Shown here in pieces: positions 41,899 to 52,161 of a stretch of DNA of 64,000 bases. The position numbers were made by a program, and so were the translations under genes. Below the pieces are notes generated by a model. It was not told where the DNA came from. It was given only the letters and a program-made list of their open reading frames with translations, and made no database searches. Within the stretch, counting starts at the first letter, position 1; the number at the start of each line of letters is the position of its first letter. The stretch is from Pleurotus ostreatus/Saccharomyces cerevisiae fusant (taxonomy: Eukaryota > Opisthokonta), in the NCBI GenBank assembly GCA_024196135.1, contig JAMQCK010000004.1, forward strand, positions 248,001 to 312,000, written 5' to 3'.

Positions 41899-43826
41899 AT
41901 GGAGGCCTTCACCGATATGAATATGACACCTTTCTGGGACCTGTCGCAGGCGTCGCAGTTCTCGCAGCTCCCGGACGACGACTTTCTGGCGCTCCTGCAG
42001 AAGCAGTTCCCCGCCGTTGGAGGAGATCTCGCGGCCAACAACACCTTCGATCGCGATAGCGTTAATCCGCGGAATGTGACCTCCTTCCCTCCCCCGACTT
42101 TTTCCCCGCCCTCCGAGGAGAGCAGCCCGAGCCCGCCGTCGTCCAGCAAGGATTCGACAGATGGAAGGAATGAGGAGGAGCTGGGGGAGACGCCTCTGAA
42201 GCGCAAGGCGAGCCAAGATGACCTCGACGATCAGGGTCCTAGCCACAAGACGCAGCACACTGGTAGGCGAAGTTCGAGACTATCTGCTGCCCGTCGTCCT
42301 CAGTCTCGCCCCCCATCAGCCCCTGCTACCTCCACATCAAGCAAGAAGGGCGCCTCCCATGGACGACGCAAGTCGGCAGGTGGACAAGCCGGTGGCTCTA
42401 GTTTGTCACAGGTACGTAGTCATCAGTCGAGGCTGTTCTATATGCTCATAGTGGCGCAGGAGGAGCAGAGGTTGCTGAAGCGGAAGGAGCAGAATCGTGC
42501 CGCACAAAGGGCATTTAGGGAGCGCAAGGAGAAGCATGTTAAGGACGTACGTGGTTATACTTCTTTTTGTGAGTACGATCTGATCAGTGTCGCAGTTGGA
42601 AGATCAGGTAGCTGCGCTGGAAGCCAAGAATGCAGAGGCGAGCTCGGAGAACCAAAACTTGCGCGACATGTTGCAACGACTTCAGAGCGAGAACATGGCT
42701 TTGAAGCAGGCGCAGTTTACATTCGCCGTCCCCAAGAACCCGTCAAATAATCAACGCGGCTCGCTCACCTCAGATGCCATGCTCTTCAACCTGCCGCGGT
42801 CAGGCTCTTCCTCTTCTTCCTCGCCCTCCGGTCAGCCCTCACCTCCCAACAACGCGGACGGCAGTCCGATAGATTGGAGCACCTTGACCACCTTCGATAA
42901 CAACAACTCTGGCATGCACCTGTTGGATGACTCCCCTCAGGCGACGGCCAGCTCGAGCGCCATGCAGATGAACATTGGCGGGTTCGAGAATGGCAAGACG
43001 CCATCGGAGAGCGGGTTCAGCCTGAACGGCATGAACTGGCAGCCGGAGTCGACGAACCTTGACGAGCTCTTCGCAGGATACTTCTCGCAGAATCAGAGCC
43101 CGCTCGACTTCAACATGCTGGGCGGCAGCCCTCCTGCGAATGGCAATGGCCACAACGTCGGGAACAACGGCAATGGCAACGCGAGCAGTATCAGCATCAG
43201 CCCCATCATCCATAACTATACCCCCGCAGCCCTACGCTCGAACCCCAGCCTCAACAACACGCCATCCATCTCGAACTCGGCATCGTCGCCAGAGTCGGTA
43301 TCGCTGCGCACGCCACCCGAGCAGGCGGGCGAGCACAAGGAGAAGGAGTGTCCGAAGACGAAGGCCGAGTTCCAGAAGCACAGCGAGGAGCTCGGCGAGT
43401 CGCCCTTCACCTCCTCCTCGCCGACACCCGAAGACGAAGCGTGCGCGGCCGGCGAGGCGTGCGCATCGCCGGGTACGGTGGTGAACAACCTGCGCAAGGG
43501 CGTCGACGGGACGATCATGTGCAAGGGCACGCAGTTCCCGAAGACGGAGAAGAGCGACAAGAACATCGAGGTGCTGAAGGCGTGGCGGACGATCACGAAC
43601 AGCCCATTGTACAAGGTTAGCATCAGCGATAGCGAGGACGAGGACGATGAGATGGGGTGAACTACAGGGCACGAGCTGACATCTCCCGCAGGATGTCGAC
43701 ATCAATGAGCTGTGCTCGGAATTCACTTCGAAGGCGCGCTGTGACGGGACGAAGGTGGTGCTGGAGCCGTCGGGGGTGAACAAGATCTTGGAGGGGCTGA
43801 AGTCGAAGCAGGCGGGCGGTCACTAG
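41899..43826 (+). CDS. YAP1: AP-1-like bZIP transcription factor Yap1/Pap1
   Basis: Redox-controlled nuclear activator of oxidative-stress genes (family knowledge). The model gives 565 residues from five exons: 41899-42262, 42320-42411, 42460-42546, 42596-43615, 43692-43826. The bZIP starts near residue 153 (EEQRLLKRKEQNRAAQRAFR), with the Yap-specific NRAAQRAFR and then a Leu zipper (LEDQVAALEAKNAEA...LRDMLQRLQSEN). An n-CRD-like cluster near 464-490 has C-A-A-G-E-A-C and IMCKG. The c-CRD at the end, DVDINELCSEFTSKARC, holds the nuclear export helix. I see two Cys in the c-CRD, fewer than in the S. pombe protein. Introns at 42263-42319 (57 nt) and 42412-42459 (48 nt) are multiples of three; the first uses a GTAGGC donor and is less certain. 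If it is retained the protein is 584 residues. Confidence 0.92.
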
Positions 43827-45182
43827 ATGGCGAGTGGTCCGGCGCGGCTGCGCTATAGACAGTCGGCGCCGTTGCCTTGTTCGCCGGGCCCTATCCCGCG
43901 CTCGACAGCCCGTCGCGCTTCCCACCGAGCGCGCGGCCCCGTTGCCCACCTCCCAGTCTCCCTTCCGATGTTCGTCCTATGTCATGTCATGTCCGTCTTC
44001 CTCCGCATCACTGGCATCTCGCACTGTCTGCCGTCTCGCTTCACATAATCCTATATCTATATAACGCTCTCCTTCTCGTCTGGCATTTGTATCCTTTACT
44101 CTGCGTACGCTCTCCATACGAGGTGCATACGATGTATATCATGGTTTTGTGATGGTTAGCGGGGCGGCGGGAGAGGGCGCGATGGGGTAGTCGTGGGGAG
44201 GTCAACGCGGTTCACTGGCGCTCTGCCACCGGGCGCTATCGACGGGAGGTGGGAGGACAATAAGCAGCAAGTCAAGGTGCGGGTGTGGGTTGGCGTTCGC
44301 TCGATTCTTCGTTCGGTCGTCTGTCCAGGTCATCGTGCTGTTCCGATGCTTGTTCTCACTTTTACTGTACACATAGCTATAAGGACGATCGCGCTTGCGA
44401 TAATCTGATGCGATAGTAGAATGACAATGAAGTTACTGAAGTATATCCTCTGACGCAGAATGCGGCGCATGTTAGCCAGGAATTACCATTGCCATCTAAC
44501 GCAACTGGGCATAGGCAGGTGGCCCAGAGATATTGTTATTGTTGATGGTTGCGTCCCGAGGTGACCAATCTGGAGTGTACAGCTGGTGAGGCAAGGTCGC
44601 AGACCAGTCGGGAAGTTCAACATGGCAGTGACATGTGACTCTCGTATCAACACCCGGAGTTTGCCGGCTGCCTCTTCCTTCCTTCCGTCGGACGTACTTG
44701 TATCACCGTCTCTCCTCATTGCTGCTTATCTTGCCGTAAATCAGCAGATGAAGAAGAGCATGCGTTCATCTTACGCGACTGGAGGGGCTCAGTGGCTCGG
44801 ATGCCACGATGGCCGAGGGATGGGACCTTTTCGTTCACTTCTTTCCCTCGGGTCAGTGGCCTGTGGCGAAGGGTATATGGGAAGGGAATCTCCATCGTGC
44901 ACTCAGCGGCGTGGAGCAACGGAGTGTTTGCCAGACCGGAGCTGTACAGTAACCCCACTTGGGTACAAGTGCGTAGTCATGACGCCCAAAAACCAGAAGC
45001 CCTTCTCACTATTAGGCAAACGGTGCAATGCTCTTACGCGGTTGCTCTCCCGGTTACGATGTACTTCGGAGTGACGACCATTCAGATCGCTGCGATAGGT
45101 AAGCCTTTCCTACGCTAGCCCGTGGCTTAAGAAGGGATCACTCGCTGACGAGTTGAAGCAGCGGCTATCTCCCTCTCCCATC
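43827..45182. other. 1.4-kb intergenic before the second F-box family
   Basis: Left part: YAP1 3' flank, pyrimidine-rich. Right part (from about 44970) resembles the upstream DNA of the F-box copy at 50258, including a shared CTTCTCAC-ATTAG stretch and the CATTCAGAT...CGATAGGTAAG block. No gene recognised. Confidence 0.5.
45092..45159 (+). promoter_or_regulatory. Conserved leader with a possible 5' UTR intron
   Basis: CGATAG then GTAAGC...GCTGACG...AAGCAG, followed by the ATG at 45183. The same block precedes all three members of family 2. It fits a 63-nt intron in the untranslated leader (donor GTAAGC, branch GCTGACG, acceptor CAG). The splice interpretation is inferred. Confidence 0.4.
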
Positions 45183-47006
45183 ATGGACCCTGAGCGGGAC
45201 CCCCTCAAGATTCCCGAAATCCTTGGTGCAGTCTTTGACGCCGAGTTCACGGGACGCTACCCCACGCTTGCTTCGGCGTGCGGCGTCAACAAGTATTGGT
45301 GCAGCCTCGCTCGGGAGCGTCTATTTGCGAAAATCGATCTGTCGGTCGTGCTCAAACTTCTGCCCAGAGATGCATGGTACATCTACGATGTGAGTCGCCA
45401 CTACCACTACCACGAGTGCACCGTCATCTTACTGGTGTCCAGGACCAGGGAGACGGACGTGACCTGCATCCGACACCGGAGGATCTGCGACGGCACCGTA
45501 TCTTGACTGCAGAGGGCCTGGAGCGCCCGACTCTGGTGCGTCGCTGAATTTCGTCCTCGACGTCTGAACGAGTTTGCTCACGATATGCAGACGCTGCGCC
45601 GCGTGATCACACAAGATGATTGGGTCAGAGTGTCTCATCTCACAGTGCACGTTCGCGAGATCGTAACTCATGGCGATTATACGGAATTGGAAGAGACCGA
45701 GGGTGTCTCCGAAGTCTCTGAATGGGGCAACCTCGCTTTAAATCGGTCTGTCGTCTACGGCACGCTCGCCAGATGCCTTCCCGACTTTTGTCTCTTCCCT
45801 CGCCTTCACAGGCTCTTCGTCCAGTCCTTCGGGGGGAATCCCGGCGTGTTGCGTCTTTTCGTCTCTCCAGAGCTTCGCGCAGTTCATCTAGAGGCGGCGA
45901 TGCACGACTTTGACGCTTCGGACTGCATCAGCGCTTTTGTTGACGAGACAGCCGGCATCTGCCCGCTCCAGTACATGACTCTGAATCATAAAATCGACAG
46001 CTCAGAACCTGGCACTTTGGCCCTCGCAGAGAGGCTGCTCGCGTGTACGGCTCTTCGCGGGCTCGAGGTCGATTATATTGACCCTATCCTATGGCCAAGC
46101 GTCGCTCTGCTGCCATCTCTGCAGAAGCTGGAGATACGATGGAGTCCCACAGTGAGCTTCGGTCCTAGGAATCGTGAAAGTGACGTGCCTGACTTCGAGG
46201 ACTATGAGGGTGCAGACATGCCCAACGATGCTGACGTCCTTCCCTCTCGGCACGAAATTAGAGGGATGGCTTTTCCGGCGCTCAAAACTCTTATCTTCAC
46301 GCACCAGGAAGCTTGCTCGCTCACCGGCGTTCAATTGCGCACCGTTCTTGAAATGCGCGATCCTCCATGGGCGCTGGAAGAACTCGACATCCCTTTCATG
46401 ACGCTTGACCTAAACTTCAAGTACTCCGCCCGCACCATTTTCCGCTATCTTCGAGATCACGTTCGCGCTGATACGCTCACTCACCTCACGCTGAGCACCA
46501 TCCATGAGTGGCGCCGCGCGTCCATGGGCTACAACCCTCTTTCGGGAATCTCGGAGCTTTTTGGGTTCTCCCAGCTCACCGTCCTTCGCCTATTTTGTTT
46601 CTTCGAGGCCCCTATAACCTTCGAGCCCCTCGGTGCGGCCGAGACGCAGGACATCGCACGCAGCTTCCCGCGCCTGCGCGAACTCCAACTCGCGATGCCC
46701 TTCCTTCCCAGCGAGATTGGGGTATTTGCGCTGCACTGCCGGGAGCTGCATGCGCTCGCGCTCTGCCCATCCGGAAGCGATCCCGACACCGACCTTTCCG
46801 AGCTCATATGGCAAGGTGTTGCACCAGCGCAAACAGGGCCTGCATTGCAGCGCTTTGGAATTTGCACGGACCACCTGTCTAGGCCGGAGAAGAACTGGCC
46901 ATATCTGCACGCGTACGCGCACAGACTCTACCCGAATGCAACTATTCGAGAGGTACCTACACTTGGCATTGATAACTTGGCTTTGAATTTCTATTTCGAT
47001 GAATAG
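45183..47006 (+). CDS. F-box-like leucine-rich protein (family 2, copy a)
   Basis: 571 residues from three exons: 45183-45389 (207 nt), 45443-45535 (93 nt), 45591-47006. Same intron positions as the two related genes at 49437 and 50258, whose first exons are also exactly 207 nt. The N-terminus is F-box-like: IPEILGAVFD...CGVNKYWCSLARERLFAKIDLS. The remainder has leucine-rich segments: LFPRLHRLFVQSFGG, LLACTALRGLEVDYI, LWPSVALLPSLQKLEIRW, ADTLTHLTLSTIHEWRR, PLSGISELFGFSQLTVLRLF, YPNATIREV. This copy is clearly more diverged than the other two are from each other. Likely an SCF adaptor by family inference; the substrate is unknown. Confidence 0.75.
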
Positions 47007-47681
47007 AATCTTCGCAGGTTTCGCGGTATCGTATGACCGAGTTGATACTGTCCTCATCTGTTACGACTGCTTTGCGTATTTAGCTAGTTCTACGAAGCGA
47101 TTCAAAGGAAGACAGCTTTAGATACTACCTTGTTCTCATGTCGTTCCTAACGTACGCCAGCACATGAGCTTCAGCTTGGATACCTTTTCTTAGAAGGGGT
47201 CTCGTTCTCCTCAGTACTACGTGTCGTGGCCTCGGAGTGAATCGCAAGCGCCAGTGCCATTACTCTCAAAATGATGGCGTATGCCGTCGCTGTCTTGAGA
47301 TACGCAGGGGCTGGAGGGTCTTCGGCTGTGACTGCTCTCGTCGTCGTCGGCGAGACGATGCTGGCGGTCGGCAGCAATAGCGTGCTTCTCATCAAACGTG
47401 CCAATGTGTGAGCCCAGCCGCAACATTTCACGGTTCGAGACGAAATTGGCATTCCCATTGTTCCAATTGAACCGTGACGCGGCTGGCGGCCGTCACCTGT
47501 GCGCTAGCCTGAGTCGTTTCCGTGAGACGCTGGCTAAGGATACAATGCTAGGAGCTGATCCCAAACTTACTAGTAGTGCTATTTCAGAACTCGAACGCAG
47601 ATCAAGGATCCCTCGCATTATGACTTTGGTGCCAACTCCCTTCACGCACAATTATGTCCGAGTACACTAGAAGGACCGACG
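47007..47681. other. Convergent intergenic with small minus-strand ORF
   Basis: 675 bp between two F-box genes facing each other. It contains a small minus-strand ORF at 47171-47458, a homolog of DNA downstream of the F-box pseudogene near 52480-52700. Confidence 0.5.
47171..47458 (-). CDS. Hypothetical small protein downstream of F-box copy b
   Basis: 95 codons from ATG 47458. The segment MRSTLLLPTASI...TTTRAVTAEDPPAPAYLKTATAYAIILRVMALALAI has a hydrophobic tail that could span a membrane. Its value comes from a second copy near 52480-52700, in the same position relative to the other arm of the inverted duplication. There, LLPT(V)SI and TTTSRAVTA-PPAPAYL recur, but in different frames. The shared peptide suggests a real coding history. 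The family is unrecognised. Confidence 0.35.
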   Translation of the reverse strand: MGMPISSRTVKCCGWAHTLARLMRSTLLLPTASIVSPTTTRAVTAEDPPAPAYLKTATAYAIILRVMALALAIHSEATTRSTEENETPSKKRYPS

Positions 47682-49437
47682 TTACAGTTTGAACTCGTCT
47701 TCAACTTCCCGAATCGTCGCGTTGGGGTACACACTTTGCGCATAATCAAAAAGATCCTCCTGGTCTCCGCCGCGAAGCAGATATGTGCCGATGACCAGGC
47801 GCTCCAGAGCGATGCCTTGATGGGCGGGCGGGACGGTTTGCTCTGCAAGCTCTGACATGTCCTTGTCCCTGTCATCGAAGCAGAACTGTACATTCAGCGT
47901 GAGCTCGCGGAGCTCCTTGCAGTACTGCCCAAAGATACCGATCTCGTACGGCAAGAAGGGCATCGCAAGGAACAAACTGCGCAGTCGCGGGAAGCTGCGC
48001 GCCATCTCGCGCGTCTGGTCTGCGTCGAGAGGCTCAAATTCGGCATGCGTATCGTAGTAGAAACAACGCAGATGGAGGACGGTGAGGTTGGAGAAACCAA
48101 AGAGTTCTGAGACGGCTGTCAGGGCGTTGTGCTTCCCGTAACGCCACTCCCACATGGTGCTCACAACGAGGTGAGTGAGCGTATCCGCGCGAATGTGCCG
48201 TTTGATGTAGCGCAGGACTGTGCGGACGGAGTACTTGAGGTGCAGGTAAAGCGAATGCTTGGGAAGGATGAACTTTTCCAACGCCCACGGCTCCTCGCGC
48301 ATCTCCAATATGGTGCGGAACTGGGTGAAAGTGAGGGAGGGGTTATCCGCAGATGGGAAAACCAGGCTTTTGAGCGCCGGAAAGGCGATCCCCTGAATTT
48401 CGTTACGAGAGGGAAGGTCCTCAGCATCGTCGTACGGGTCTTCCCCCTCAAAGTCCTCGGAATCGTAAAGGTCACCAGTTTCCATGTCGGGATCTGCGCT
48501 GAAGTTCACCTGCCGCGCCCACCGCATGTTCAGCTCCTCCAAAGACGGCAGGAGGGCGACGCTGGGCCAGAGTTCGGGGTCCAGGCACTCGATGGTGAGG
48601 TGGCGCAGAGCGGTGCACGCCGAAAGACTGACCGCAAGGACGGCTAAATCAGCCTCCGAGCTCCCATATTCATGGTTCAGCGTCATCTCCTGCAGAGGGC
48701 AGACGCCGGTCGCCGGGTCGATGAAAGCGGCGATGTAGGGTGCGGCAAAGTCTGCGTCCAACCTCTCGTCAAAGCACACGCTACGGAGCCCGGGGGATGT
48801 GAAGAGGCGCAGCACGCTGGGCTGATCCCCAAACGCAGGGACATGAAGCGAGTGGAGACGAGGGAACAGACACAAGTTTGGCATGCTGGCAGCCAGCATA
48901 TCGTAAACCGCGGGGGCGAGAGCGAGGCCGCCCCACTCGGAGAGCAGCTCTTCTGGGCCAGAGGGCCCGCCTACAGTCTGCATAGTGCGAACGCGCCCTG
49001 TCTTAATCAGGACGGCAGCCCATTCGGCTTGCGTGATACCGCGACGCAGGCTCTGCGTTCCAAGAGTAAGTCAAGAGTGCATGCTTTTGAAGATACGGAG
49101 GAGCAACGCACCAAAGTGGGACTCTCGAAGTTACTGCCTTTGATCTGATGACAGTTCACATTGGCGGCTGACTGGTCCTCGTCCTGGATGGCATTGAGAA
49201 CCAGGTGCGGCAGTGTTATGGTCTACTCACGTCGTATATGTACCACGCATCGAGGGGCAGCTTTCTGAGTACGACCGACAGATCGACATGCGCCCAAAGA
49301 CGCTCTTCGGCGATGCCGCGCCAACTTCTGGCGACGTAGCACGCAGATCGGATGCCGTGGTCGTAGCCGTCTTCGACGACGAAGTCGAGCACGACGGAGA
49401 GGAGCTCTGGCACCGTGAGTACGCGTGCGGTGCTCAT
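47682..49437 (-). CDS. F-box-like leucine-rich protein (family 2, copy b)
   Basis: 549 residues from three minus-strand exons: 49437-49231 (207 nt), 49183-49112 (72 nt), 49052-47682. Introns are 47 and 59 nt. F-box-like start: VPELLSVVLDF...ACYVARSWRGIAEERLWAHVDLS. Leucine-rich segments follow: LCLFPRLHSLHVPAFGDQPSVL, LSACTALRHLTIECLD, LWPSVALLPSLEELNMRW, then an acidic insert (EDFEGEDPYDDAEDL), ADTLTHLVVSTMWEWR, SELFGFSNLTVLHLRCF, YPNATIREVEDEF. It is the intact arm of an inverted duplication with the pseudogene at 50258. The arms match base for base without indels from 48810 to at least 49544. Role inferred: SCF adaptor. Confidence 0.78.
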
Positions 49438-49544
49438 GGCGGGAACGAGAAGAGGCTGCTGCTTTGAATCGCCCGAGGCGACCCTCTTAAGCGCGACATC
49501 TGCGTAGGAAAGACCTACCTATCGCAGTCATCTGAATGAGCGGT
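48810..49544 (-). repeat. Left arm of a 735-bp inverted repeat
   Basis: For every position p here the partner is 99695 minus p in the right arm (50151-50885). This holds for the leader block, both start codons, both introns (47 and 59 nt) and the SVL codons at the inner end, so there are no net indels. The first-exon proteins differ at only two residues (SVVL/SIVL and WYIYD/WFIYD). Confidence 0.85.
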
Positions 49545-50257
49545 AATACACCCCCGTCTCGGGGAATGCCATTCCGTATCCAAGGGCTTCAGCTCAGAAG
49601 CGCATTGCACTGGATGGCTAATTGTGAGAAGAGCATTTACCTGAGTGCCATGACTACGGTAACACCTTCGAACTTGCGAAACCTCCTTTGTTCCCCACCG
49701 TCAACTGAGAGTCATTCCGATGTGGATGCCGGGGCGAGGTCATTCTAGGTGGCATGAGCGTTAGGTATATCTTGGACGAGATATATGAATCGGAAAGTCG
49801 ACGTATGAGAAGGAAGACACGTTCGAAATGTGGCGTCGCTCGCTGGGACCACCGCTACGGGCGGTGCCGGGAGTCACGTGGCAAGTTGAACTCAGGTATG
49901 GCCGGTTGCAGCAGATCTCCCCTTGCGCCTTCGTTCATCAAAAATGACTTGAAAGAGAATCAAAATTACGCAGGATAGGACGGGGAACGACGGGGCTCGC
50001 AATCCCGAAGGAATGCACTTTCCCCATTTGCCCGCCACAGCGTAGTCATGGTGCTTGAGAAGAAGTCCTTCTCACAATTAGCAGTCCACAACAATGCCTT
50101 TATACGTGGAACCCCTGGGTACGGAATATCGTCCACGAACATGGGAACCTACCGCTCATTCAGATCTTCACGATAGGTAAGTTTTTCCTACGCTGACGCC
50201 GCGCTTAAGAGGGTCGCCCAGGGCGATTCAAAGCAGCAGACTCTTCTCGCTCCCGCC
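49438..50257. promoter_or_regulatory. Centre of the inverted F-box duplication
   Basis: 820 bp between two head-to-head start codons. The outer parts (49438-49544 and 50151-50257) are mirror copies that carry the leader block with CATTCAGAT, CGATAGGTA and CTTAAGAGGGTCGCC. The copy-b leader has GTAGGT where copies a and c have GTAAGC/GTAAGT. The central spacer of about 600 bp is not visibly symmetric beyond a few weaker matches such as TACGGAAT. Confidence 0.6.
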
Positions 50258-50885
50258 ATGAGCACTGCACGCGTACTCACGGTGCCAGAGCTCCTCTCCG
50301 TCGTGCTCGACTTCGTCGTCGAAGACGGCTACGACCACGGCATCCGATCTGCGTGCTATGTCGCCAGAAGTTGGCGAGGCATCGCCGAAGAGCGTCTTTG
50401 GGCGCATGTCGATCTGTCGATCGTGCTCAGGAAGCTGCCCCTCGATGCGTGGTTCATATACGACGTGAGTCGCCCATAACACTGCCGCACCTGGCTCTCA
50501 ATGCCATCCAGGACGAGGACCAGTCAGCCGCCGATGTGAACTGTCATCAGATCAAAGGCAGTAACTTCGAGAGTCCCACTTTGGTGCGTTGCTCCTCCGT
50601 ATCTTCCAAATCATGCACTCTTGACTTACTCGTGGAACGTAGACCCTGCGTCGCGGTATCACACAAGCCGAATGGGCTGCCGTCCTTCCCAAGACGGGGC
50701 GCGTTTGCACTATCAAGACTGTAGGCGGGCCCTCTGACCCAGAAGAGCTGCTCTCCGAGTGGGGCGGCCTCGCCCTCGCCCCCGCGGTCTACGATATGCT
50801 GGCTGCCAGCATGCCAAACTTGTGTCTGTTCCCTCGTCTCCACTCGCTTCATGTCCCTGCGTTTGGGGAGCAGCCCAGCGTGCTG
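50151..50885 (+). repeat. Right arm of a 735-bp inverted repeat
   Basis: Mirror of 48810-49544, carrying the promoter-proximal leader, exons 1 and 2, and the first part of exon 3 of the F-box pseudogene. The match stops abruptly at 50885, exactly after the codons for Ser-Val-Leu, where unrelated DNA begins. Confidence 0.85.
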
Positions 50886-52161
50886 TATGACGTTTTATTT
50901 CATCGTAAAATCGGTCGCCTTAGCTGGGTTGGCGAGGTTCATAATCTTGCAGGTGCCGGAGACCGAAGTCGTCTCTGTCAGTGTCGGGTGCCGTGACTAG
51001 TACACCACGTGCTTGCGAGTTCATCAGTCGGTACTCCGAAGGCGGTAGGCGGCTCGAGTCGATGTTGCCGTCTTCCAGAAGCTCTCTTGCAGTAACGCCT
51101 CCGAAATGAAATGCGTCCTTCACTCCTTGAACAACGAGGGGGTCGGGAAAGCGGGTCCCCCTTCGATAGCCGGCAATATCCGCGAGAGCTTGTTCATGCT
51201 GATCCCTTGGACCTGAAGAACTCGTCAGAGCCCTCCGTATAGTGTATAATATACGAATTGCTCTTAATATGCCTACTCGAGGCTTTTTTGCGATTCAACA
51301 GGCTCAGCGAACCCGATAACTCACCTGTTGACCATTGTTTGTGCGTGTGGGTCCCTCTCCGAATGCAGGCTGCTCACGCTATCCCAATATCAGCGAATAC
51401 AATTTCGAGGGACCCAAGAAGAACCGTTATGCTAATTTTCGTGAGAGGGGCGATGCTGAATAACACGACGCCTTGGGGAGTACGGATCCTGGGGCTCGCT
51501 TACGCTCACCCAATTCCGCACCGTATGGGAGATGCGTGAGGAGCCGTGGGCGTTAGAGAAGCTCGTCATTCCTCGAGATACACTTCACTTGCACCTCAAG
51601 TACTCCGTCCGCACGATCTTGCGCTACATCAAAGAGCACATCCGCGCTGATACGCTCACTCACCTCGTCGTGACCACTATCTGGGAGTGGCGTAATGGGC
51701 CTAAGGACTACAACCCTCTATCAGCTATTTCGGAGCTCTTTGGATTTTCCCAGCTCACAGTCCTTCATCTATGCTGCTTCTGGTACAACTCGCGGGGCGA
51801 CTTTGAGCCTCTTGACGAGGACCAGACACTTGACTTCGCGCGCAGCTTCCCGCTGCTTCGTGATCTTTTGCTCATGATGCCATTCCTCCCGACTGAGATT
51901 GGAATCTTCGGACAGTATTGCAAGGATCTGCGCGTGCTCAGGCTCGACGCACAGTTTAACTCCGACCACGCCAGGTCTACGGAATTGTTAGAGCTGTCGG
52001 AGCAACCCGTTCCATTAGCTCATCAAGGCATTGCCCTGGAGCGCCTGGTCATATGCACGGACATGCTTCACGACGGGGAGCGGGAGGATCTCTTTGACTA
52101 CGCGGAAAGTGTGTACCCCAACGCGACGATCGAGCAAGTAAGGTCAGTAGATGAACTGTAG
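50258..52161 (+). pseudogene. F-box-like leucine-rich protein (family 2, copy c), disrupted
   Basis: Exon 1 50258-50464, exon 2 50512-50583 and exon 3 from 50643 match copy b almost perfectly to 50885. There the sequence switches to unrelated DNA and hits a stop at 50994. Family sequence resumes near 51496 (LTLTQFRTVWEMREEPWALEKL) and stays open to a stop at 52161, with SELFGFSQLTVLHL and YPNATIEQV. About 495 nt of the leucine-rich middle, compared with copy b, is missing and about 610 bp of other DNA stands in its place. So this is a replacement, not a simple insertion. The 5' part could still make a short F-box-only protein of about 160 residues. Confidence 0.85.
50886..51495. other. Foreign segment inside the F-box pseudogene
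   Basis: About 610 bp unrelated to the F-box family. No terminal inverted repeats, poly-A tail or obvious target-site duplication seen. The minus strand between 51190 and 50920 has a protein-like open stretch (VKDAFHFGGVTARELLED, RLPPSEYRLMNSQARG, DDFGLRHLQDYEPRQPS), suggesting it was copied from a gene. I do not recognise that gene. Confidence 0.5.
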
